Source of the DNA: Clostridiales bacterium
Lineage (GTDB): Bacteria; Bacillota; Clostridia; Peptostreptococcales; JAAYPU01
Assembly: GCA_012519645.1 (NCBI GenBank)
Contig: JAAYPU010000220.1
Location: forward strand, 1 to 11,290
DNA: 11,290 nt
Direction: 5' to 3'
The notes beneath the pieces are model-generated. The model saw only the letters and a program-made list of their open reading frames with translations. It ran no database searches and was not told where the DNA came from. Positions 1-5,934 of the stretch are shown one piece after another (position 1 is the stretch's first letter; each line of letters starts with the position of its first letter). Made by a program: the position numbers and the translations under genes.

Positions 1-378
1 CACTTAAGTGAGCTTGTCTGTTCTCAAATGATCGAATTACATTCTGCTGACAAAATGAGCTATTATTTGCTGACTTCAAAAGGTAAGCGCACATTAGAAA
101 TGTTTAATAAGCTTATTACAGAAGATATGCGGGAGTTTTTAGATAAAGAAATTAAAATAAAGAAAAAACAATACAACCGAGATAACGAAATTATAGCAAA
201 CTATATTAAAATTGGTGAATACGAATATATAACCTATCTTATGGTCATTGAAAAAGGATCTCCTCTTATGGATTTACGCATCATTGTCGGTTCTGCTGAA
301 CAAGCTGAGAAATTATGCAAAAGCTGGAGAGATAACGCAGTTAATGCTTTTAAACAAATCCTTGATATCGTTACATAA
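1..378 (+). CDS. DUF4364 family protein, C-terminal part (5' end outside window)
   Basis: The reading frame is open from the first base of the window, so the ATG at 28 is probably internal and the gene starts upstream. About 125 residues are visible. The segment with YYLLTSKGKRTLE resembles the end of a winged-helix domain. The part after it, with YLMVIEKGSPLMDLRI and a closing AEQAEKLCKSWRDNA helix, matches what I remember of the C-terminal half of DUF4364 proteins, which are about 170-180 residues long and occur mainly in Clostridia. A DNA-binding, transcription-regulator-like role is suggested by the winged-helix look, but no function is established. The frame ends in TAA at 376-378, inside the first bases of a terminator hairpin, and it converges on the beta-propeller gene. 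Confidence 0.8.
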   Translation, partial: HLSELVCSQMIELHSADKMSYYLLTSKGKRTLEMFNKLITEDMREFLDKEIKIKKKQYNRDNEIIANYIKIGEYEYITYLMVIEKGSPLMDLRIIVGSAEQAEKLCKSWRDNAVNAFKQILDIVT

Positions 379-411
379 TTGAGGAAGTTTCATAATTGAA
401 ATTTCTCAATT
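377..411 (+). terminator. Rho-independent terminator of the DUF4364 gene
   Basis: The strands at 377-392 and 397-411 pair over 15 positions, with one G-T wobble and one bulged G, around a TAAT loop. The stem begins within the stop codon, and TATTTAT follows on the plus strand. Its 3' side touches the stop codon of the convergent gene at 411. The U tract is modest and lies only on the plus side, so the main user is the DUF4364 transcript. Confidence 0.65.
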
Positions 412-1364
412 TATTTATCGGTGGATTTAGAAATATAATTAAGATCCTTTCCTACTCTGATACGTTTGATTCTCCTAAGATCGTCCAAATCAAATATTTC
501 TATTGTATTATCTAAATGATTTCCGATTATAGCAATATTTTTCTCATCATCGATCCCAATGCAGCTTGGGAATTTTCCGGTTTCGGCTTTACCGGACATT
601 TTTCCGTCTTCTATACTCAATTTATACAAATAGTTTGTTTCAGCATCCAATAAAAAAATTTCTTTAGTTGTCTCCCTCAAAGCAATATCGGACAAATAAA
701 TACCTATCTTTATTTTTTCCATAACCTTTCTTTGAGAAATATCTACTATACATAAGATCCCTTGATTTTCACAATTAAAATTACTGCAGGAGGCATATAA
801 GTATTTATTGCATCTCGATATCTTAAAATGCATCGCACAGCAATTTAATACGATTTTGTCACAAACACTGTTATCTTGAGTATCAATTACAAATATTTCT
901 TCCGAGCCTAATCCTGCAACAAAAAGACTCTTTCCGTCGTTACTCATGTGCAAATCATGCGGCATTCTATTTACCGGGATTTGAACAGCCACGGAGTTCT
1001 TATTCAAATCAATTCCTGAAACGGTATCAGAATCATAATTTGTCACGTAGATAAAATTATTTTTTTTAGATATGTCCAAATGGCATGGTGATGTACCTAC
1101 GCAAATGTTTTCTACCATACTCCATTTAAGTAGATCAATTATGCTAATACTTCCATTGTATGAATTTGCAACATACATATATTTTCTGTTGTTATCAAAA
1201 GCAAGCCCATGAGGTCCAAAATAGTTTTCCATATTATATTTTTTGTTATTGGGAATTAAAAGCTTAAATTCTTCAACAACTTCATAATTATTCCTATCTA
1301 AGAATATTACTTTATCTTCCCCTGTGCTGCTTACAGCGATTATATCCTCCAAGTCGAACCTCAT
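411..1364 (-). CDS. YVTN/YncE-like beta-propeller protein, cytoplasmic
   Basis: This 317-residue protein is made of repeated units of roughly 40-45 residues. The clearest are at residues 50-78 (GPHGLAF...YMYVANSYNGSISIIDL), 92-120 (SPCHLDI...FIYVTNYDSDTVSGIDL), 134-162 (MPHDLHM...LFVAGLGSEEIFVIDT) and 266-293 (FPSCIGI...IGNHLDNTIEIFDL). The (Y/F)V-N-x-x-(D/N)-(T/S)-hydrophobic-D signature is that of the YVTN beta-propeller family, and a six- or seven-bladed fold is likely. There is no signal peptide, lipobox or membrane segment, unlike many secreted YncE relatives. It contains ten cysteines, including C175-C176. The start has a GAGGTGAT ribosome binding site four to five bases before ATG. Proteins of this shape are often scaffolds or lactonase-like; no catalytic residues can be assigned here. 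It lies alone between convergent and co-directional terminators. Confidence 0.85.
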   Translation of the reverse strand: MRFDLEDIIAVSSTGEDKVIFLDRNNYEVVEEFKLLIPNNKKYNMENYFGPHGLAFDNNRKYMYVANSYNGSISIIDLLKWSMVENICVGTSPCHLDISKKNNFIYVTNYDSDTVSGIDLNKNSVAVQIPVNRMPHDLHMSNDGKSLFVAGLGSEEIFVIDTQDNSVCDKIVLNCCAMHFKISRCNKYLYASCSNFNCENQGILCIVDISQRKVMEKIKIGIYLSDIALRETTKEIFLLDAETNYLYKLSIEDGKMSGKAETGKFPSCIGIDDEKNIAIIGNHLDNTIEIFDLDDLRRIKRIRVGKDLNYISKSTDK

Positions 1365-1384
1365 TACATCACCTCAGGAACCAA

Positions 1385-1413
1385 ATTATATATCATAATA
1401 TGCATACCTTGAA
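1385..1413 (-). promoter_or_regulatory. Candidate promoter of the beta-propeller gene
   Basis: On the minus strand a perfect TATAAT (1385-1390) sits 17 bp from a weak -35 TTCAAG (1408-1413), about 20 bp before the ATG. The -35 lies in an 11-bp dyad (ACCTT-G-AAGGT, 1406-1416). An alternative reading, CAC then 16 bp then CATATTATG, resembles a sigma-K-type sporulation promoter, though the last base differs. The sequence alone does not decide between them. Confidence 0.35.
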
Positions 1414-1457
1414 GGTTTGTGAATATATCCTTAAAAGACAGAAAGAAAGAATAATAA

Positions 1458-1481
1458 ATAGGACGGCGATGACCGTCCTAT
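1458..1481 (-). terminator. Rho-independent terminator of the aldehyde/alcohol dehydrogenase operon
   Basis: A perfect 9-bp stem (ATAGGACGG with its complement) closes a 6-base loop. On the minus strand it is followed by a T-rich run (TTATTATTCTTTCTTTC). It lies about 33 bases past the alcohol dehydrogenase stop codon and marks the end of that operon. Confidence 0.85.
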
Positions 1482-1513
1482 CTACCAAATTGTGCATCAG
1501 CTTAAGAATATTA

Positions 1514-2620
1514 TCAATCAAAAAGCAAGATAGGTTTGATGGATTTTCCTGTATGTGAATCTTCAAATGCCTTTCCTATATCTTCAAACTGATAAAAATC
1601 AACCAGCCTGTCTATAGGGAATTGACCTGCCTTATAATACTCAACGAGCTTCGGTATAAAGACTTGCGGGTCAGAAGCACCTTCTACCAATCCTGCAAAG
1701 GTAATGCTTGGATTCATAATCATAGGCTCTATGGCAATACTGATTTCAGCCGGACCTGTTACACTGCTGACTACAGCTGTTCCCAGCCTTCTGAGACATT
1801 GAATCGCCTGAAGTGATAATTCAGGAACACCTGATACTTCGATACTATAATTCGCACCGCCGTTGGTTATATCTTTAATTTTAGCAACTACATCCGGTAC
1901 TTCTTTAGCATTGATGACATCGGTTGCTCCAAATTCTTTTGCAAGCTCCAATCTCTCAGGAACAACATCAACAGCTATAATTTTAATACAACCGGCAATT
2001 TTAGCAGCCATAATAGCAGCCATCCCGACTCCGCCGGCACCAAATACCACCAGCGAGCTTGCAGGTTCAGGCTTGATCCGATTTAAAACTGCTCCGGCGC
2101 CGGTCTGAGCACCGCATCCTAGGGAGCAGAGATACTTGATCTTATCATCCGGGACACCTTCTATTTTAACGGCATATCTTGCATCTGCCACTGCATAGGT
2201 GGCAAAAGCGCCTTGCCCAAAGAAAGAGCCGATGTTTTTGCCGTTTTGAGTAATACGAAATGTCCCATCCCTGTAAGCACCGCTAAAGAATAGATCGTTG
2301 ACCATATCACAAGCATATGGTGCACCTTGTTGACAGTAACTGCAAATACCGCAGGACGGGAAAGTCAGGCCAACGCGATCTCCCACCTTCAGGGACTCGA
2401 CCGCAGAACCAACTTCCTCGACGATTCCTACACCTTCATGTCCTAATGCCATTGGATATTTGACCCAAGGAATAAAACCATGAAGAGCTGCAGCATCCGT
2501 ATGGCAAACACCGGATGCAATGATCTTTACCAGAACTTCCGTAGCTTTAGGCGCTGATAATTCTGCTTTTTCAATATTAAGAATACCTTTTTCCTTTACA
2601 ATAGCCGCTCTGATTTCCAT
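1514..2620 (-). CDS. Zinc-dependent alcohol dehydrogenase (MDR superfamily, aryl-alcohol-like)
   Basis: The predicted reaction is NAD-dependent interconversion of an alcohol and its aldehyde. At 368 residues the protein has normal length for a zinc MDR alcohol dehydrogenase. The catalytic zinc ligands are visible as C39 (GVCHTD), H61 in GHE and C169 (LGCG). The structural zinc lobe is complete: C90, C93, C96 and C104 in a CxxCxxCx7C pattern. The Rossmann motif GAGGVG is at 194-199, and D218 at the end of the second strand favours NAD over NADP. The region around 105-125 and the overall pattern recall benzyl/aryl alcohol dehydrogenases (XylB/AreB type), but that substrate call is inference. 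The start has AAGGAGG seven bases before ATG. It is the last gene of the operon, 82 bp after the transporter and ahead of a terminator. Confidence 0.93.
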   Translation of the reverse strand: MEIRAAIVKEKGILNIEKAELSAPKATEVLVKIIASGVCHTDAAALHGFIPWVKYPMALGHEGVGIVEEVGSAVESLKVGDRVGLTFPSCGICSYCQQGAPYACDMVNDLFFSGAYRDGTFRITQNGKNIGSFFGQGAFATYAVADARYAVKIEGVPDDKIKYLCSLGCGAQTGAGAVLNRIKPEPASSLVVFGAGGVGMAAIMAAKIAGCIKIIAVDVVPERLELAKEFGATDVINAKEVPDVVAKIKDITNGGANYSIEVSGVPELSLQAIQCLRRLGTAVVSSVTGPAEISIAIEPMIMNPSITFAGLVEGASDPQVFIPKLVEYYKAGQFPIDRLVDFYQFEDIGKAFEDSHTGKSIKPILLFD

Positions 2621-2659
2621 AACACAACCTCCTTATTATATGGTGCTTTGGATATATCA

Positions 2660-2678
2660 ATGCTTTATCATAAAGCAT
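2660..2678 (-). promoter_or_regulatory. Intercistronic hairpin between transporter and alcohol dehydrogenase genes
   Basis: A perfect 8-bp inverted repeat (ATGCTTTA and its complement, 3-base centre) lies between the transporter stop and the alcohol dehydrogenase ribosome binding site. No U tract follows on the minus strand, so it does not look like a terminator. A role in mRNA stability or processing is possible. Confidence 0.45.
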
Positions 2679-2702
2679 CTGTAACAATAGGTATAATTAC
2701 TC

Positions 2703-3872
2703 TTAGGCTCCTTGAGGCTTCTTTTGTCTGCTGTTCTCAGCAACTGCCCAGAAAATATAAACAACCCCGATTACACAAAATACTATAGCACCAAAAACAA
2801 ATACGTTCATAGTTATGTCATTACCTATCAAGGATGCACCCCATCTCGAAATCAGCGGACAGAAATAAGAGCCTAAATTCTGACCACAGGTTGTTACTGC
2901 TATTGCCAACGGGATTGCAACCGGCTTAACTGACATTGCAGTTGCAGTCATTATGCTTGCCATAACAATTGTTACACACAGGCCATATAAGAAAGCTCCC
3001 AAATAAGCCATACCCACATTAGTTGAATAAGCAACTACAAGATAAGCAATCGCTCCGACAAAACAACCGATAGTTAATGTAAAATTCTTAGTTATGCTGT
3101 TTAATTTACCATAGAATAAACCCATCAAGAAACCGCCCAATGCAAAAATCATCGTTGCATTTCCTGATTCCGCAGGGCCTCCTATTCCATGCTCCTGCAT
3201 AAAAATCGATAAGAATTGAGCTAATATCATTCCGCAGACAAAGAAGATTGTGAGCGTAACAGCCCAACGAATTGCTGCGCCGGTAAGACTTACTTTTTCC
3301 ACATTTCCGCCTTCGCTGCGCATTGGTTTGTTGGTAGGAAGCAGAAGTAGCACAACTATTAATGAAATAACCGCTAAAATGTGTACCCAGAATATAGCCT
3401 GCCAATTGATTTTTGCCAAATATCCGCTGGCAAACATCATGATAGCAGCACCAATCATCTGCGCTGATGTTTGCACACCCATAACCTTCTGGCGCTCAGC
3501 GCCGTCAAAATGCATTCCGACTAACGCAGAAGATAATGTCTGTGACAACCCTACACCAACACCAAAAATAACGCGAAATACTAATATGACTGTGAATGAT
3601 TCCATAAATGCCGGAGCAATACCACCGACAATGAAACATAAAATACCTACAATTACCAGAGCTTTTATAGGAACATATTCCTGCAGCTTACCTGCGACAA
3701 TTGTAACTATTATAATCGGAATAGATGGTATGGCTATAAGTTGAGCAACATCATAGCCTTCAGGTCCGAATTTAGAACCTAAAACACCCATCCCTCCAGC
3801 AATTGCAATAACGCCCATCATTAGAATAGAAAAACTATAGATCGCCAGCTTAATTTTATTTTTTGATTCCAT
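2703..3872 (-). CDS. MFS transporter, 12 transmembrane segments
   Basis: This 389-residue hydrophobic protein fits a 12-helix major facilitator. Segments fall near residues 9-30, 43-62, 68-88, 93-115, 134-153 and 158-179, then a polar loop (about 180-200), then about 203-225, 238-256, 264-282, 287-308, 318-340 and 353-377. The loop after helix 2 (GKLQEYVPIK) is a degenerate MFS motif A, and RVIFGVGVGLSQ in helix 4 is typical of drug:proton or small-solute subfamilies. The substrate is not readable from sequence. Between an aldehyde dehydrogenase and an alcohol dehydrogenase, it plausibly imports the substrate or exports the acid or alcohol. The frame is closed by a stop upstream with no other ATG, so the start is firm. 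Its own binding site is weak (AAGG six bases ahead), and a strong one serves an eight-codon mini-ORF just before it. Confidence 0.9.
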   Translation of the reverse strand: MESKNKIKLAIYSFSILMMGVIAIAGGMGVLGSKFGPEGYDVAQLIAIPSIPIIIVTIVAGKLQEYVPIKALVIVGILCFIVGGIAPAFMESFTVILVFRVIFGVGVGLSQTLSSALVGMHFDGAERQKVMGVQTSAQMIGAAIMMFASGYLAKINWQAIFWVHILAVISLIVVLLLLPTNKPMRSEGGNVEKVSLTGAAIRWAVTLTIFFVCGMILAQFLSIFMQEHGIGGPAESGNATMIFALGGFLMGLFYGKLNSITKNFTLTIGCFVGAIAYLVVAYSTNVGMAYLGAFLYGLCVTIVMASIMTATAMSVKPVAIPLAIAVTTCGQNLGSYFCPLISRWGASLIGNDITMNVFVFGAIVFCVIGVVYIFWAVAENSRQKKPQGA

Positions 3873-3873
3873 A

Positions 3874-3900
3874 TTAAGCCTTGTATAATGCCTGCTGCAT
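3874..3900 (-). CDS. Candidate eight-codon leader mini-ORF upstream of the transporter
   Basis: The minus strand has a strong binding site (GGAAAGGAGAG, 3905-3915) with six bases between GGAG and an ATG at 3900. That ATG opens a frame of eight codons, MQQALYKA, ending in TAA at 3874-3876. One base after this stop comes the transporter ATG, in a different frame. The arrangement suits translational coupling or reinitiation. The codons lie largely within a perfect hairpin, so the structure rather than the peptide may be what matters. Confidence 0.35.
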   Translation of the reverse strand: MQQALYKA

Positions 3901-3905
3901 TATAC
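3883..3905 (-). promoter_or_regulatory. Perfect 9-bp hairpin at the transporter translation start
   Basis: GTATAATGC and its exact complement flank a 5-base loop. The stem begins directly after the strong AAAGGAGA site and ends directly before AAGGCTTAATATG. If folded in mRNA it hides the mini-ORF ATG and brings the strong binding site close to the real transporter start. It could also act as a DNA operator. Confidence 0.55.
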
Positions 3906-3968
3906 TCTCCTTTCCTTTAATATTCTAAATTGAAATATATATGGTGTTATTGACTGTATAAATATTAT

Positions 3969-5408
3969 TTAGAATGGATATTGTTGCTTTTTGATATCCA
4001 TTGTAAGCCAATGTACTTCAGTAAATTCTTCCCATGAATAGCGGCCGCCTTCACGTCCCATACCGGACTCTTTAACTCCTCCGAATGGTGCAACAGAGTC
4101 AGCATCGACCGTACCGCCGTTTATGTGTATCATTCCTGCTTCAATTCCATTTGCAAGGAACATTGCTTTTTCATAATCGTTTGTAACAACACCTGATGAA
4201 AGTCCGTAATTTGTATCGTTAGCAACCTTTAATGCTTCCTCAACATCTTTAACCGGAATAATTGAGACAACAGGACCAAAGGTTTCTTCATAATATATCT
4301 TCATATCAGGTGTAATATTTTTAAGTACTGTAGGAGCATATACTCTGCCTTGATATGTTCCTCCTGTTAAAAGTTCTGCTCCTTTTGCAACAGCATCTTT
4401 AACATGAGCATCGATGTCCTGTACTTGTCTGTCGTGAATTACAGGACCTATGAATGTATTCGGATCCTTTGGATCTCCTGTCGGCAGATGAGATACAAAT
4501 CCAGCAAGCTGCTTAGCAAATTCATCAGCAATAGACTCCTCAACAATAATTCTATCTGCTGCCATACAAATTTCACCTTGATGCAATAATCCACTCATAA
4601 TAGTAGTTTTAACAGCATATTCCATATCGGCATCCTTTAATATGATGAGCGGATTCTTACCGCCAAGCTCCAGATAATAATGTTTAAAGTATTTAGCAGC
4701 TTGTTCCGCAACATGACGGCCTGTGGAAGTTGAACCTGTAACTGCTACAAACGAACAACGTTTGTCAGCAATAAGCAGATCGCCCAGTGTTCTTCCGGAG
4801 CCTGTAATAACATTTAATGTTCCTGCTGGAAATCCGGCTTCTTTGAAAAGTTCAGCAACCTTTAATGCAACATGGGGAGTATCAGAAGAAGGTTTATGCA
4901 CTACTGTATTTCCTGTTGCAAGTCCGTAAGCAATTTTATACATAGACAGAACCATAGGAAAGTTCCATGGTGTAATCGTAACAATTGTCCCTCTGGGCCT
5001 TCTGACACTCATATTAAAGCGCCCCGGATTCGTATGATACGTTTCGCCCATAACTAATTTTGCATCGGCTGCAGCTGTATAAAGAACGTCAATGGTTGCA
5101 TCAATTTCAAACATTGACTTCCCAAAAGTGCTTCCGCTCTCTCTCTGGAGAATATTCGCAAATTCCATACGTTTATTCTCCATAAGCTGAGCAACATCCC
5201 TAAGAAGCTTTGCTCTTTCTATTGGAGGAGTATTTCTCCAACCGGCACGAGCATCATAAGCAGCTTTCATTACAGCTTCCACATCTACTGCACCTGCATT
5301 CGGTACCTTTGCATAGAGTTCTCCCGTAAAAGGGTCAAAATCGTCAAAAGTTGCACCTGATTTTGCATCGACCCATTCGTTGTTAATAAACATTTTTAGG
5401 TTTTCCAT
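3969..5408 (-). CDS. NAD(P)-dependent aldehyde dehydrogenase, benzaldehyde/vanillin dehydrogenase-like
   Basis: The enzyme should oxidise an aldehyde to the carboxylic acid. Counting from the chosen ATG it has 479 residues, normal for the family. Key residues are N149 (PWNF), K172 (HKPS), the TGSTSTG loop at 224-230, the general base E247 (LELGGKNP), the nucleophile C281 in HQGEICMAADR, and E375-F377 in EETFGP. HQG-x-ICM around the cysteine resembles the benzaldehyde, vanillin and salicylaldehyde dehydrogenases, so an aryl substrate is possible but not proven. The start at 5408 is chosen because AAAGGAG (5415-5421) sits six bases before this ATG. A longer frame from a TTG at 5468 lacks a well-spaced site. 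It is the first gene of the operon, with a leader of about 300 bases. Confidence 0.93.
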   Translation of the reverse strand: MENLKMFINNEWVDAKSGATFDDFDPFTGELYAKVPNAGAVDVEAVMKAAYDARAGWRNTPPIERAKLLRDVAQLMENKRMEFANILQRESGSTFGKSMFEIDATIDVLYTAAADAKLVMGETYHTNPGRFNMSVRRPRGTIVTITPWNFPMVLSMYKIAYGLATGNTVVHKPSSDTPHVALKVAELFKEAGFPAGTLNVITGSGRTLGDLLIADKRCSFVAVTGSTSTGRHVAEQAAKYFKHYYLELGGKNPLIILKDADMEYAVKTTIMSGLLHQGEICMAADRIIVEESIADEFAKQLAGFVSHLPTGDPKDPNTFIGPVIHDRQVQDIDAHVKDAVAKGAELLTGGTYQGRVYAPTVLKNITPDMKIYYEETFGPVVSIIPVKDVEEALKVANDTNYGLSSGVVTNDYEKAMFLANGIEAGMIHINGGTVDADSVAPFGGVKESGMGREGGRYSWEEFTEVHWLTMDIKKQQYPF

Positions 5409-5414
5409 AGTGTA

Positions 5415-5421
5415 CTCCTTT
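5415..5421 (-). promoter_or_regulatory. Ribosome binding site that sets the aldehyde dehydrogenase start
   Basis: AAAGGAG on the minus strand, with a six-base spacer to the ATG at 5408, supports the shorter 479-residue protein over the 499-residue TTG version. Confidence 0.85.
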
Positions 5422-5513
5422 CTTCCAAATAAACGATAGGTAAATATCACGCCCTTCTTGTCAGTCAAGAAAAATGTGTATCCCTACCCTCCTTTCTGAA
5501 AAATTTTAAATAT

Positions 5514-5541
5514 ATGTATTTGGTTAATAACCAAAATACAT
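5514..5541 (-). promoter_or_regulatory. 28-bp near-perfect palindrome in the aldehyde dehydrogenase leader
   Basis: The plus-strand arm ATGTATTTGGTTA (5514-5526) is matched on the other side of a single central base by its full complement with one extra A. As RNA it can form a long stem about 100 bases before the aldehyde dehydrogenase start; as DNA it is a large dyad. A run of A and T follows on the minus strand, but it is not a clean U tract. A regulator site or an attenuator-like structure are both possible. Confidence 0.5.
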
Positions 5542-5609
5542 CGATAGAATATAAATTTTGGAGTATAATTTTTGAATACTTAAAGATTATTAAAGTGACG
5601 GTTGATTAA

Positions 5610-5663
5610 TAATTGAAAAGTTGTGACAATTAGTTTATAAATTGGTTTCATAATTGAAAAGTT
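5610..5663. repeat. Two direct copies of a 13-bp sequence in the divergent intergenic region
   Basis: TAATTGAAAAGTT occurs at 5610-5622 and again at 5651-5663. The starts are 41 bp apart, close to four helical turns. A partial third copy (TAATTGAA) begins at 5687, by the -35 of the merR promoter. The spacing suggests protein binding on one face of the DNA, but the region is very A+T rich. Confidence 0.4.
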
Positions 5664-5689
5664 TAAATCAGAATTGTATAGCGTATTAA

Positions 5690-5718
5690 TTGAATTAATC
5701 AATTTACTTTGCTATAAT
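5690..5718 (+). promoter_or_regulatory. Promoter of the merR-family gene (extended -10)
   Basis: TTGAAT (5690-5695), exactly 17 bp, then TATAAT (5713-5718) preceded by TGC, an extended -10. Transcription should start near 5725, a few bases before the operator dyad, giving a leader of about 210 bases. A regulator bound at the dyad would sit over the first transcribed bases, as expected for autoregulation. Confidence 0.7.
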
Positions 5719-5720
5719 TA

Positions 5721-5750
5721 AGATTAAACCTTAGAGTAACTCTAAGTCAA
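5721..5750 (-). promoter_or_regulatory. MerR-type promoter of the aldehyde/alcohol dehydrogenase operon
   Basis: On the minus strand TTGACT (5745-5750) is followed after 18 bp by TAATCT (5721-5726), or after 19 bp by AATCTT. The -10 is poor and the spacer is longer than the usual 17 bp. Both are marks of promoters that MerR-family activators switch on by untwisting the spacer. The spacer holds the operator dyad. The transcript would run about 300 bases before the aldehyde dehydrogenase ATG. Confidence 0.65.
5730..5746. promoter_or_regulatory. MerR-family operator dyad
   Basis: CTTAGAGT and its exact complement flank one central base, a 17-bp perfect dyad. It lies between the -35 and -10 of the promoter facing the dehydrogenase operon and just after the start of the promoter facing merR. 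From memory, the half-site and adjoining TTGACT resemble operators of AdhR/NmlR-type MerR regulators. Confidence 0.7.
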
Positions 5751-5934
5751 GCCTTTTCCAATATTTTTTTATTAAATTTTATATAAGCAAAATTTATTGA
5801 AATTGCATTTTTTTATTTAATATCATTTTATCTCACAAATAAAAATATTCTTTTTTAAGTATATGGGCTTTTATAATATATTATTATCTTAGAGCTGCTT
5901 TAATCTGAATTTTCTTAAGGAGGGTATCGTTATT
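5751..5934 (+). other. A+T-rich leader of the merR-family gene
   Basis: No open frame or convincing RNA motif is visible here. The stretch has several T runs, a second TATAAT at 5872-5877 without a recognisable -35, and at its end the binding site AAGGAGGG about ten bases before the merR ATG. Confidence 0.4.

Noticed and set aside
3250..3744. 164-codon plus-strand open frame opposite the MFS gene
   Set aside because: It is the shadow of a clear 12-helix membrane protein, has no binding site, and its product resembles nothing.
5409..5468. Aldehyde dehydrogenase start at the TTG at 5468, adding 20 residues
   Set aside because: The nearest binding site is 18 bases away and the TTG is in a small stem, while the ATG at 5408 has AAAGGAG at ideal spacing and the extension does not look like family sequence.
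5521..5600. Alternative minus-strand promoters with TATACT or TATATT for the aldehyde dehydrogenase gene
   Set aside because: Their -35 regions match the consensus poorly (best TTCAAA) in an A+T-rich stretch; the MerR-type promoter with its dyad explains the region better.
5787..5814. Possible attenuator hairpin with a seven-T run in the merR leader
   Set aside because: The stem needs a two-base bulge and is almost all A-T, so it should be unstable.
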